DNA of 64,000 nt from Verrucomicrobiia bacterium (GTDB taxonomy: Bacteria; Zixibacteria; MSB-5A5; DSPP01). Made by a program: the position numbers and the translations under genes. Below, piece after piece: positions 36,797 through 45,963 of this stretch (the stretch's first letter is position 1; each line of letters starts with the position of its first letter). The stretch is taken from contig DATLYY010000064.1 in NCBI GenBank assembly GCA_035574275.1, positions 94,645 to 158,644 on the forward strand, in the 5' to 3' direction. Under the pieces are notes generated by a model that searched no databases, was not told where the DNA came from, and saw only the letters and a program-made list of their open reading frames with translations.

Positions 36797-37348
36797 ATGC
36801 AGAAGGAAAGTCCCGTTTTAGACGAACGCCAAGTGGGCCGCGTATTGGCCCGGATTTCCCACGAAATTTCGGAACGCAACGCCGGCGCCAAAAATCTGGT
36901 TGTCGTCGGCATCCAAACCCGCGGCGCCCTTTTAGCCCGAAGATTAGCCAAACTGCTTTCCGAACTGGAAGGGCTTAAAGTTCCGGTTGGGGAAATGGAC
37001 ATCACCTTCTACCGCGACGACATCGAAACCCGCCCCGACCGACCGGTAGTCAAAAAAACCCACATTCCGTTCTCCATCGACGACAAAATCGTCATTTTGG
37101 TCGATGACGTTTTGTTCACCGGTCGCACGGTGCGCGCCGCCTTGGATGAACTGATCGATTTCGGCCGCCCCAAAGCGGTGCAGTTGGCCGTCTTGGTCGA
37201 TCGCGGTCACCGGGAGCTGCCCATTCGCGCCGACTACGTCGGCAAAAACATTCCTACTTCCCAATTGCAGGAAATAATCGTCCGGGTCAAAGAGGCCGAC
37301 CGGCAGGATTCGGTAACGCTGGCGGACAAAAAGAAGGGGCGGAAGTGA
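36797..37348 (+). CDS. pyrR: Pyrimidine operon regulator PyrR / uracil phosphoribosyltransferase
   Basis: The 183-residue protein has the PRPP-binding motif VILVDDVLFTGRTVRAALD near 110-128 and the PyrR features VVGIQTRGALLARRLA and a basic DRGHRELPIRADYVGKN segment that contacts RNA. PyrR binds the leader hairpin when UMP is high. The start at MQKESP is chosen because AAAGGA lies 5 bp before it and within the hairpin arm. The stop overlaps the pyrB start by 4 bp. Confidence 0.95.
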   Translation: MQKESPVLDERQVGRVLARISHEISERNAGAKNLVVVGIQTRGALLARRLAKLLSELEGLKVPVGEMDITFYRDDIETRPDRPVVKKTHIPFSIDDKIVILVDDVLFTGRTVRAALDELIDFGRPKAVQLAVLVDRGHRELPIRADYVGKNIPTSQLQEIIVRVKEADRQDSVTLADKKKGRK

Positions 37349-38283
37349 AAAAGTTTCCCCACAAACATCTTTTGGGACTGGAAGGATTGACGCGGGAAGA
37401 AATCGAGTTTGTGCTCGATACCGCCGTCACCTTCAAAGAGGTTCTGGAACGCCCGATTAAAAAAGTTCCCACCCTGCGGGGGTTGACCATCGTCAATCTC
37501 TTCTACGAGGCCTCCACCCGCACCCGCATCTCCTTCGAACTGGCCCAAAAGCGGCTCTCCGCCGACACGGTGAACTTCTCCCCCTCCGGCTCCTCGGTCA
37601 AAAAAGGGGAAACCTTGAAGGACACCGTGCGGAATTTGGAGGCGATGAAAATCGATATGGTGGTGGTACGCCACGCCTCCTCCGGCGTGCCGTACTTTTT
37701 GACCCGGTGTTTGGAATCCTCCATCATCAACGCCGGAGACGGCGCTCACGAACATCCGACGCAGGGGCTTCTGGACCTCTATACGATACGGGAAAAATAC
37801 GGCAAAGTGGAGGGGCTGCGGGTCGTCATCGTCGGCGACGTCAAGCACAGCCGGGTGGCGCGCTCCAACATCTGGGGACTGAAGGCGATGGGGGCCTCCG
37901 TCGCCGTTTGCGGGCCTTCCACCCTTCTGCCGGTGGAAATGGAAAAAATGGGGGTCGAGGTTTACACCGATTTGAACAAAGCCCTCTGGGGCGCCGACGT
38001 GGTCAATGTTTTGCGTCTGCAACTGGAGCGTATGGAACGCGGCTTTCTCCCCACCCTGCGGGAATATTCCCGCTTGTTTGGTATTAACAAGGAACGGCTG
38101 GCTCTCTTGAACAAAAACTACACGATTATGCACCCCGGCCCGATCAACCGCGGCGTGGAAATTACCCCGGAAGTGGCCGACTCGCCGGAGTCGGTGATTT
38201 TGGCACAGGTCACCAACGGCGTCGCCGTGCGGATGGCCGTTCTGTATCTTCTCTCCGGCCAGCAGGAGGAAGCGGTTGCCTAA
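37345..38283 (+). CDS. pyrB: Aspartate carbamoyltransferase catalytic chain
   Basis: The 312-residue protein begins at a GTG overlapping the pyrR stop. Carbamoyl-phosphate site FYEASTRTRISFELA is near 53-67, and HPTQGLLDLY and the aspartate-binding MRLQ-equivalent VLRLQLERM follow. It joins carbamoyl phosphate and aspartate in pyrimidine synthesis. No pyrI regulatory subunit gene is present. The end overlaps the pyrC TTG start by 8 bp. Confidence 0.96.
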   Translation: MKKFPHKHLLGLEGLTREEIEFVLDTAVTFKEVLERPIKKVPTLRGLTIVNLFYEASTRTRISFELAQKRLSADTVNFSPSGSSVKKGETLKDTVRNLEAMKIDMVVVRHASSGVPYFLTRCLESSIINAGDGAHEHPTQGLLDLYTIREKYGKVEGLRVVIVGDVKHSRVARSNIWGLKAMGASVAVCGPSTLLPVEMEKMGVEVYTDLNKALWGADVVNVLRLQLERMERGFLPTLREYSRLFGINKERLALLNKNYTIMHPGPINRGVEITPEVADSPESVILAQVTNGVAVRMAVLYLLSGQQEEAVA

Positions 38284-39694
38284 GAAATTAAAGAAAGAGG
38301 AAGGGCTTCCCCGCACCCCGGCGATCATCGCCGGCGGCCGCATCGTCGACCCCGCCTCCGGCATCGACCGGCCCGGCGACGTTTATCTCGAGAGCGGCAA
38401 AATCGCCCGGCTGGAATTTTCCAAACTCCTTTCAAAAAAATCGATTCAATCGTTCGGTTCGAGGGCGCTGGATGCTTCCGGGTTGGTCGTTTCCCCCGGG
38501 TTCGTCGATTTGCACGTTCATCTGCGCGAACCGGGCCGGGAGGATGAAGAAACGATTGTCTCCGGGACGAAGGCCGCAGCAGCGGGCGGTTTCACCTCCG
38601 TTTGCTGCATGCCGAATACCGACCCGCCGTTGGACAATCAGGAAAACATCCGCTTCGTTTTGGAACAGGCCCGCTTTGCTTACGCGCGGGTGTATCCCAC
38701 CGGCTGCATTACCCAGGGGCGCGGGGGGGAGAAGATTGCCGAAATCGGGGATTTGTATGCGGCCGGGGCGGTGGCGGTCACCGATGACGGTTCGCCGGTG
38801 ATGGATGCCTCCGTGATGCGCCTCGCTTTCGAGTATTCCAAAATGTTCGGCATCCCGGTTGTACAGCATGCCGAGGATATGAACCTCTCGCACGGCGGGA
38901 TCATGCACGAGGGGTTTGTCTCCACCGTTCTGGGAATGCGGGGCATCCCGGCGGCGGCCGAAGAGGTCATCGTCGCCCGGGATTTGAAGCTTTTGGAAAG
39001 TTTCGGTGGCCGTTTGCACATCGCCCATCTTTCCACCGCCGGGGCGTTGGAACTCGTGCGGGAGGCGAAGAGAAAAAAACTGTCGGTCAGTTGCGAGGTC
39101 ACGCCCCATCATTTGACCTTGACCGATGAGGAAATAAAAAAAAGTTTTAATCCCAACCTGCGGGTCAATCCCCCGGTGCGTTCCAAAAAGGATGTGGAAG
39201 CGCTGCGCGAAGGGTTGATTGACGGCACCATCGACGCCATCGCCACCGACCACGCCCCTCATTCCCGGGAGGAAAAGGAAGTGGAATTCGACGCCGCCCC
39301 CAACGGAATGATCGGCTTGGAAACCGCCTTCGGCATCGTTATGACTGAACTCGTGGCCAAAGGATATCTCTCGCTCGTGCAGGCCGTCGAAAAGCTTACT
39401 GCAGGGCCGGCAAAGGTTTTCGGTCTTTCGGGTGGCCGGTTGAAAGCCGGCCATCCCGCCGACCTCACCCTTTTCGACCCCAACCAAGGCTGGACGTATC
39501 GCGCGGCGGAAGGGTACTCCAAATCGATCAACTCCCCCTTCGACGGCTGGAGCTTCAAGGGCAAAATCGTCTCCACGTTGATGAACGGGAAAGTGATTTA
39601 TCCATTTGAATCAAAATTAGAGGTCACGCCCCTCGGCCCACAGGACAAAATAAAAATCCGGGTTTCCGGAAGAAAAAAACAGAAAAAAAGATAA
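38276..39694 (+). CDS. pyrC: Dihydroorotase
   Basis: The 472-residue protein starts at TTG 38276, preceded by AGGAGGA, and overlaps pyrB by 8 bp. It has the amidohydrolase metal motif DLHVHLREPG near residue 82, VTDDGSPV, HIAHLSTAGALE and IATDHAPHS. It is the longer class I form. About 25 extra basic residues lie at the N-terminus and a Lys-rich tail at the C-terminus (KKQKKR). It closes carbamoyl-aspartate to dihydroorotate. Confidence 0.95.
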   Translation: MPKKLKKEEGLPRTPAIIAGGRIVDPASGIDRPGDVYLESGKIARLEFSKLLSKKSIQSFGSRALDASGLVVSPGFVDLHVHLREPGREDEETIVSGTKAAAAGGFTSVCCMPNTDPPLDNQENIRFVLEQARFAYARVYPTGCITQGRGGEKIAEIGDLYAAGAVAVTDDGSPVMDASVMRLAFEYSKMFGIPVVQHAEDMNLSHGGIMHEGFVSTVLGMRGIPAAAEEVIVARDLKLLESFGGRLHIAHLSTAGALELVREAKRKKLSVSCEVTPHHLTLTDEEIKKSFNPNLRVNPPVRSKKDVEALREGLIDGTIDAIATDHAPHSREEKEVEFDAAPNGMIGLETAFGIVMTELVAKGYLSLVQAVEKLTAGPAKVFGLSGGRLKAGHPADLTLFDPNQGWTYRAAEGYSKSINSPFDGWSFKGKIVSTLMNGKVIYPFESKLEVTPLGPQDKIKIRVSGRKKQKKR

Positions 39695-39756
39695 AACCCG
39701 CCGGGTAGCCCGGAGCCCCCGCTCCGGGTGGTATCGCATTAACGGAAGGAGGGAAC

Positions 39757-40242
39757 CTGAACGCCGCTCACCTGCACCTGATAACCAATCATTTCCCCGT
39801 CGTCGGCACCCTTATCGCTTTTCTCGTTCTGCTTCTGGGCTGGGCGGGCAAAAAATCGGCCGTGCAAAAAACCGCCCTGCTTTTGTTCGTCTTCATCGGG
39901 CTCGTTTCCATCCTCGTTTACGTCTCCGGAACCGGCGCGGAGGAGATCATCGAAAAATTCCCGGGCATCTCCGAACGGGCCATCGAAGAGCACGAAGAAT
40001 CGGCCGTCGTCACGCTGATTTTTATCGAGCTTCTGGCTGTGGCCGCTCTTATGGGTTTCGCCCTTTTCGGCCGCCGGGAAAACCTGCCGGGAGGATTTCT
40101 TTTGACCGTCGTGATTTTGACGGTTGTCGCAGGGATTCTGACTGCCAACACCTCCAATCTCGGCGGCAAAATCCGCCACCCGCAGGAAATGGGAGGAACT
40201 TTGCCTTCTGGCGAAGAACCAGAGACGGAGCAAAAAGAATAA
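39757..40242 (+). CDS. Four-helix membrane protein with probable CTG start
   Basis: From CTG 39757 the product is 161 residues: (M)NAAHLHLITNHFPVVGTL leads into the first helix, followed by three more helices (about 35-58, 80-105, 112-132). CTG is 6 bp after a strong GGAAGGAGGG site and no ATG, GTG or TTG is available in frame upstream of residue 36. Homologous small membrane proteins, which I recall as widespread and unnamed, begin with the same HLHL-NHFP pattern, likely heme- or metal-related because of the His residues. Starting at the first ATG (39862) would remove the first helix. Function is unknown. Confidence 0.75.
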   Translation: MNAAHLHLITNHFPVVGTLIAFLVLLLGWAGKKSAVQKTALLLFVFIGLVSILVYVSGTGAEEIIEKFPGISERAIEEHEESAVVTLIFIELLAVAALMGFALFGRRENLPGGFLLTVVILTVVAGILTANTSNLGGKIRHPQEMGGTLPSGEEPETEQKE

Positions 40243-40632
40243 AAAAACCGGAGGGCGCCGACCCGCCCTCCAGCCACTTTATCCGCCCGGTTCTTTTTTT
40301 TCTTGGAAGAACCGGCCGTTTTTAACCGTTTTACTCCATTCCTAACTGCAATTTTAATACCGGCTTAGCAGAAAACCGTCTTTATAAATAGACCCAAAAC
40401 AGCCCCGCAACCCATTTAACTGCAACAAGATAGATGGCACACTTCATGCTTTCCAATTTTCCCGCGAAAAACCCCTTTGCATGGTGCAAATCCCCGCCAA
40501 AACTGTCGGCTTTCGGCAATAGTTAATCCGGTTTAGACTTTCTTTAGCTCATAGCTTTTCGCCGATTTTCGCCCTTTGGAAAAGGGCCAGTAAGCAATTT
40601 GTAAAAAGCGCCCGCCTCCCGAGATTCCGGCG
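40243..40632. other. Long spacer between membrane-protein gene and EF-G-like gene
   Basis: About 390 bp without a credible gene. Its start holds two hairpins: GGAGGGCG/CGCCCTCC near 40250-40272, and a terminator at 40287-40323. The rest is AT-rich with no clear structure. It may hold upstream control sites for the EF-G-like gene, but none was recognised. Confidence 0.5.
40287..40323 (+). terminator. Probable terminator after the pyr/membrane-protein unit
   Basis: CCGGTTCTT pairs with AAGAACCGG around an 11-base loop, followed by CCG and a T5 run. The gap before the T-run makes it slightly weaker than usual. Confidence 0.6.
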
Positions 40633-40661
40633 TTGACAAAGAATGGGGCGTTTTTTACCTT
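40633..40661 (+). promoter_or_regulatory. Putative sigma70-type promoter for the EF-G-like gene
   Basis: A perfect -35 TTGACA and a -10 TACCTT are separated by 17 bp, 24 bp before the ATG. A GGAG ribosome-binding site follows at 40671-40674. Confidence 0.6.
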
Positions 40662-40684
40662 GAAAATTTTGGAGCGAAAACTGG

Positions 40685-42760
40685 ATGGCAAATTCGGAAC
40701 AACTTCGCAACATCGGGATAGTCGGACACGGCGGGAGCGGAAAGACCTCCCTTGCGGAGGCGTTTTTGTTTTCCGCCAAGGCCACCACCCGGCTCGGGCG
40801 GGTGGATGAAGGGAATACCACGTCCGATTACGCCGCCGACGAGGTGGCCCGCAAAATCTCCATCTCCGCGGCGCTTCTGCATTTCGACTGGCAGGGGTGC
40901 AAGTTCAATTTGGTCGATATGCCCGGCTACGCCGATTTCATCGGCGAAGTGGCGGGCGGGCTTTCCGTCTGTGAAACGGCTCTAATTTCCGTCAACACCC
41001 AGGCGGGGCTGGAAGTCGGCGTGGAGCAGGTTCTGAAATACGCCGAGCGGTACAAAACGGCCAAAATTTTCTTCTTCAACAAACTGGACAAGGAACACAC
41101 CGACTTTTACAAAACGCTGGAGCAGTTCAAAACGCACTATGGGAACGGCGTTTTGCCCTTCTTCTTGCCCATCGGCGCCGGGCCGAACTTTAAAGGGGTT
41201 ATCGACGTTTTAGCCAACAAGGCCTTCAGTTACGAAGGGGGGCAGACCAAAGAGATTCCCATCCCCGCTTCGGAGGCCGGAAAAGTGGACGAAGCCCGGC
41301 AAAAAATTCTGGAAGCGGCGGCGGAATCGGACGACACACTTCTGGAAAAATTCTTCGATTCCGGCACGCTCACCGACGATGAACTGAAAGGCGGATTGCA
41401 TCACGGCATAAAAGAGGGTAAAATCATACCGGTTTTGTGCGGCTCGGCCGCCAATTTGACCGGCATTGCCCAGGCCTTGGATTTTCTGGCGAACTATGCG
41501 CCGGCCCCCAGCGACTTTCCGGTAGTGGAAGGGACGCTTCCCGGCACGCCTCAAAAAATCGAACGCAAGACGCTGGCCTCGGAGCCGTTGTCCGCCCGGA
41601 TTTTCAAAACCGTATCTGAACCGCATTTGGGGGAGCTATCATTTTTTCGCGTCTATTCCGGCAAGGTCGCCCCCGGCAACGACGTTTTCAACGCCAACCG
41701 CCAGACCAGCGAGCGAATCGGGCAGATTTATTTGATGAACGGGAAGGAACGCAAGGAGATAGGGGAGGTCGCGGCCGGTGATTTGGGGGCGTTCGTTAAG
41801 TTGAAAACGAGTCACACCGGCGATACTTTGTGCGACAAAAAAGCCCCCATTTTACTCCCGCCTTTGGAATTTCCCAAGCCGGTCATCAATCTGGCCGTCG
41901 TCCCCAAGCGGAAGGAGGACGAGGAGAAAATGGCCGTGGGGTTTGCCCGCCTGCACGAAGAGGACCCCACTTTCAACATGGCCTACGACGGAGAGATTCA
42001 CCAAAACATTGTCCACGGGCAGGGGGAGCTGCATTTGGAAGTGATCACCGACCGGCTGAAACGGAAGTTCGGCATCGAAGTGGAATTAATCAAACCCCGC
42101 ATCCCCTACCGCGAGACGATAAAGGCCCGCGCCGAGGTGCAGGGGAAGCACAAAAAGCAGTCCGGCGGCCGGGGGCAGTATGGCGACGTTTGGTTGCGCA
42201 TCGAGCCCCTAAAACGCGGCGAGGGGTTCCAGTTCATCGACGAGGTGGTCGGCGGGGTGGTTCCCTCCAAGTACATTCCCTCGGTGGAAAAGGGGGTCAT
42301 CGAGGCGATGCACGAAGGGGCCTTGGCGGGATATCCCGTGGTGGACGTGAAGGTCACCATTTACGACGGAAGCTACCACACGGTGGACTCCTCGGACATC
42401 GCCTTCAAAATCGCCGGGTCGCTCGCCTTTCGCACCGGGTTTATGCAGTGCCGGCCGGTGCTTTTGGAGCCGATTTACAACGTCGAAGTGGTGGTCCCAA
42501 GCGAATATATGGGGGACGTGATGGGGGATCTCTCCGCCCGGCGGGGAAAGATTTCCGGGATGGAGGCGGACGGCGGCTTTGAAAAAATACGGGCGCAGGT
42601 GCCGCTGGCGGATTTGTACAAGTATTCCACGGCGCTCCGCTCGCTCACCCAGGGGCGCGGCTACCACACCCGCAGCTTTTCCCACTACGAAGAAGTCCCG
42701 CGGGAAACCGCCGAAAAAGTCATCAAAGAATCCCAGGCCGAAAAAACCAACGGGAAATAA
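40685..42760 (+). CDS. Elongation factor G-like GTPase (EF-G2 type)
   Basis: The 691-residue protein has all EF-G domains. The P-loop reads GHGGSGKTSL (residues 14-23) instead of the usual AHIDAGKTT, and the G3 motif reads DMPGYADF where normal EF-G has DTPGHVDF, so the catalytic His is Tyr. NKLDKEHTD (G4) and GSAANLTGI (G5) are present. These changes are typical of the EF-G-like/EF-G2 branch, whose exact role is unclear and may be translation under stress. Canonical fusA is not in the window. The gene is alone behind its own promoter. Confidence 0.9.
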   Translation: MANSEQLRNIGIVGHGGSGKTSLAEAFLFSAKATTRLGRVDEGNTTSDYAADEVARKISISAALLHFDWQGCKFNLVDMPGYADFIGEVAGGLSVCETALISVNTQAGLEVGVEQVLKYAERYKTAKIFFFNKLDKEHTDFYKTLEQFKTHYGNGVLPFFLPIGAGPNFKGVIDVLANKAFSYEGGQTKEIPIPASEAGKVDEARQKILEAAAESDDTLLEKFFDSGTLTDDELKGGLHHGIKEGKIIPVLCGSAANLTGIAQALDFLANYAPAPSDFPVVEGTLPGTPQKIERKTLASEPLSARIFKTVSEPHLGELSFFRVYSGKVAPGNDVFNANRQTSERIGQIYLMNGKERKEIGEVAAGDLGAFVKLKTSHTGDTLCDKKAPILLPPLEFPKPVINLAVVPKRKEDEEKMAVGFARLHEEDPTFNMAYDGEIHQNIVHGQGELHLEVITDRLKRKFGIEVELIKPRIPYRETIKARAEVQGKHKKQSGGRGQYGDVWLRIEPLKRGEGFQFIDEVVGGVVPSKYIPSVEKGVIEAMHEGALAGYPVVDVKVTIYDGSYHTVDSSDIAFKIAGSLAFRTGFMQCRPVLLEPIYNVEVVVPSEYMGDVMGDLSARRGKISGMEADGGFEKIRAQVPLADLYKYSTALRSLTQGRGYHTRSFSHYEEVPRETAEKVIKESQAEKTNGK

Positions 42761-42888
42761 ACCTCCCCTCCCTCGGCTCTCTCTCGGGACAAGTTAATCC
42801 CTTCCTTCGTAAGAAGGGTACAAAAAGAGCACCGTTCACTCCAAAGTTGCTGTGAATTTGGCAATTTTGCTTTCCCCGTGCTGGAACC
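42761..42888. other. Convergent spacer between EF-G-like and RND pump genes
   Basis: This short spacer separates convergent genes. A small CCCTTC/GAAGGG hairpin lies at about 42799-42819, without a T-run. No terminator of standard form was seen on either strand. Confidence 0.4.
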
Positions 42889-45800
42889 CTATTGTTCGGA
42901 GGGGATTTTTTTGCCAAACAGCGTATAGAGCACTGGAAGAACGAGCAAGGTCAATGCCGTGGAGGTGAGGATACCACCGATGACCACGGTCGCCAGGGGC
43001 CGTTGAACTTCCGCGCCCACGCCGGAGGAAAGGGCCATCGGAATAAAGCCGAAGGCGGCCACCAAAGCGGTCATCAAAACGGGGCGCAGGCGGCTTTCGG
43101 CCCCCTCGCGCACCGCGGCGGACAGTTCCAGTCCCTCCGAGCGGAGGCGTTTGATTGTGGAGATCAGAACCAGCCCGTTTAACACGGCGACGCCGGAAAG
43201 GGCGATAAAGCCGACCCCCGCGGATATGGAAAAAGGCATTCCGCGGAGGGCCAAGGCTGCCACCCCGCCAACAACGGCCAGCGGCACGCCGGTGAAAATC
43301 AGAAGCGCATCCCGCACCGATTTGTACGTCCAGTACAGAAGTCCGAATATCAGAAGCAGCGCAAACGGCACCACCAAGGCGAGCCGGGATTTGGCCCGTT
43401 CCAAGTTTTCGAACTGTCCGCCGAAGCGGACGAAATATCCCTCGGGCAGTTCAATTTCTTTCTCAATTCTTCGGCGCAGTTCATCCACGAACGAACCAAC
43501 GTCCCTGCCCCGCACGTTGGTTTGAACGACGATACGGCGCTTGCTCCACTCGCGGGTGATGGTGGAGCGGCCAGGGGAAAGGTTCGGCCTGGTCACCCGA
43601 TCCAAGGTGACCAGTTCGCCGGTGGCGGCCTTAATCGGAATCCGCTGGATGTCCTCCGGCGAGCGCCGGTAGGATTCGTTCAAGCGGAGGGCCAAATCGA
43701 AGCGGCGCTGGCCTTCGTACACTTCGCCGACTTTGATGCCGCCAAAGCTTTCCACCACGTCCAGCACTTCGCGGGAAGAAAGGCCGAAGCGGGAGAGCCG
43801 CTCCCGGTCCACAGCTATTTGCAATTGAGGCTGGCCGGTCAACTGCTCCACGGAAACATCGGCGCTTCCCCTTACGTTTTCCGTCAAGCGGGCAATCTCT
43901 TCCGCCTTTTGCTCCAAGATGGCCAGGTCATCGCCAAAAATTTTGATTCCCACATCAGCCCGGATTCCGGCAATCATTTCGTTCACCCGCATTTCAATCG
44001 GCTGGGTGAAGATTCGATTCGCCCCGGGGAGATCTGCGAGCTCTTCGTCCATCGCCGCAACCAGCTCCGCTTGGTTTTTTGCTTTTTTCCATTTATCCCG
44101 ATGGGTAAGGGTGATAAAAACGTCCGAAAGCTCCAAGCCCATCGGGTCGGTGGCCAGCTCGGCCGTGCCCGTGCGGGTCCAGATATGCTCGATTTCATCC
44201 GGGAATTCTTCCAAAAGGATCTTTTCAATCCGACTGCCATAGTCCACGGACTGCTCCAGCGAAACGCCGGCCAGGCGCACGACGTTAATGGCAATTGTCC
44301 CCTCACTCAAACGGGGGACAAACTCGGCTCCCAGTAATAAGAAAACGATAATGCCCACCGCCAGCAGAGCTGCGGCGGAAGCCAGAACGGCGCGCCCGTG
44401 CGCCAGCGCCCAGTTGAGAGCGGGGCGATACAACAGTTTTAACCATTCGACCAAACGGGGTTCCGATTCGCGCACATTTTTGCCAAGGAAGGCGGCAATC
44501 AAGGCAGGAATGACGGTGAAAGAAAGAAGAAGCGAACCGGCCAGAACAAAGGTGACGGTCAAAGCCATCGGGCGGAAGAGTTTTCCCTCCACCCCCTGCA
44601 GAGTAAGGATGGGGAGGTAGACGATAATGATTATCAACTCGCCAAAAAGGGTCGGTTTGCGCACTTCCAAAATGGCGTCGCGAATAACTTCAAGACGAGA
44701 CGGGGCGGCGCCCGCTTGGGAAAGGCGACGAACGGCGTTTTCGACCTGAATCACGGAATTGTCCACTGCCAAGCCGAAGTCAATGGCGCCTAGGCTCATC
44801 AAGCTGCCGGTAATTCCGGCCCGCGACATCAAATCAAACGCAAAAAGCAACGAGAGGGGAATGGAGGAGGCGACGATGAGCCCGGCCCGGATGTTGCCGA
44901 GAAAGGCAAAAAGTATGGCGACCACCAAAACCGCGCCAAAAAAGAGGTTGTGTTCGACCGTTTTCAGCACATGATTGACAAGGTCCATGCGCTGGTAAAC
45001 AGGTTTGACCACCACGCCTTCCGGCAGGGAGGTTTTGATTTCATCCAGACGACGGGCCAGTTTTTGGGTGACTTCCTTCGGATTCTGGCCGGTCAGCATA
45101 AAACCCAATCCCAAGACCGCCTCGCCTGCTCCATCATAGGTGGTTGCTCCCCGGCGCAACTCGTGGCCTATGACCACATCGGCGAAATCCCGGATGCGAA
45201 TGGGCACCCCTTTGCGCGTTTCCATGACCAGTTCTTCAATTTCCTCCCTTTGGCTGACCATACCCAACCCACGCACCAACGTTTGCTCCCCCGCTTTGAT
45301 CATCTGGCCGCCGGGGACGTTGCCCAGATTTTCGCGAAGTTTGACGGTAACGGTTGACAAAGAAATGCCGTACTGAGCCAGGCGGTTCGGGTCAACCAAA
45401 ACATGATACTGTTTCTCATAGCCGCCCCAGGTGTTGACTTCCGCAACACCCGGCACGGATTGAAGCTGGGGTTTTATTATCCAATCCTGAATGGTGCGAA
45501 GTTCGGTTGGGTCTGCGGTTCTGCCCACGACGACATAGTGGAAGATTTCCCCGAGACCGGTGGAGATGGGCCCCAACTGGGGGGGCGGGACGCCATCCGG
45601 AAGCTCGACGCCGACCAACCGTTCGGCCGTCTGCTGGCGGGCTAAATAAAGGTTGGTTTCGTCACTGAAAATGAGAGTAACCTGTGAGAGGCCGTATTTA
45701 GAAATAGAACGGACTTCGGTAAGCCCGGACAGGCCGGCAAGCCGTCTTTCCAGAGGGAAGGTAATCTGGCGCTCCATTTCCTCCGGCGCCCAACCGGGAG

Positions 45801-45957
45801 CTGAGACGTTCACCTGCACCAAAACCGGCGTGGTATCCGGAAAAGCGTCGAACGGAAGCCGCCAAAGCGCCACCAATCCGGCAATGACCAATAGTCCAGC
45901 CAAACAAAGAACAAAAAACCGCTGGTGAATGGTAAATTCTATGAGCCGCTTGAGCAT
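42889..45957 (-). CDS. Heavy-metal efflux RND pump, second copy (CzcA-like)
   Basis: The 1022-residue protein has full RND topology. The fourth-helix motif reads GAIDFGLAVDNSVIQVEN, close to the DFG-VDG-VEN form of CzcA-type (HME1-like) pumps for divalent ions such as Zn, Co or Cd. The pump at 19660-22755 lacks the DFG form. It follows its adaptor gene by 6 bp. No outer-membrane factor gene is adjacent, so it must borrow one. Substrate is inferred, not proven. Confidence 0.93.
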   Translation of the reverse strand: MLKRLIEFTIHQRFFVLCLAGLLVIAGLVALWRLPFDAFPDTTPVLVQVNVSAPGWAPEEMERQITFPLERRLAGLSGLTEVRSISKYGLSQVTLIFSDETNLYLARQQTAERLVGVELPDGVPPPQLGPISTGLGEIFHYVVVGRTADPTELRTIQDWIIKPQLQSVPGVAEVNTWGGYEKQYHVLVDPNRLAQYGISLSTVTVKLRENLGNVPGGQMIKAGEQTLVRGLGMVSQREEIEELVMETRKGVPIRIRDFADVVIGHELRRGATTYDGAGEAVLGLGFMLTGQNPKEVTQKLARRLDEIKTSLPEGVVVKPVYQRMDLVNHVLKTVEHNLFFGAVLVVAILFAFLGNIRAGLIVASSIPLSLLFAFDLMSRAGITGSLMSLGAIDFGLAVDNSVIQVENAVRRLSQAGAAPSRLEVIRDAILEVRKPTLFGELIIIIVYLPILTLQGVEGKLFRPMALTVTFVLAGSLLLSFTVIPALIAAFLGKNVRESEPRLVEWLKLLYRPALNWALAHGRAVLASAAALLAVGIIVFLLLGAEFVPRLSEGTIAINVVRLAGVSLEQSVDYGSRIEKILLEEFPDEIEHIWTRTGTAELATDPMGLELSDVFITLTHRDKWKKAKNQAELVAAMDEELADLPGANRIFTQPIEMRVNEMIAGIRADVGIKIFGDDLAILEQKAEEIARLTENVRGSADVSVEQLTGQPQLQIAVDRERLSRFGLSSREVLDVVESFGGIKVGEVYEGQRRFDLALRLNESYRRSPEDIQRIPIKAATGELVTLDRVTRPNLSPGRSTITREWSKRRIVVQTNVRGRDVGSFVDELRRRIEKEIELPEGYFVRFGGQFENLERAKSRLALVVPFALLLIFGLLYWTYKSVRDALLIFTGVPLAVVGGVAALALRGMPFSISAGVGFIALSGVAVLNGLVLISTIKRLRSEGLELSAAVREGAESRLRPVLMTALVAAFGFIPMALSSGVGAEVQRPLATVVIGGILTSTALTLLVLPVLYTLFGKKIPSEQ

Positions 45958-45963
45958 GCTGCT

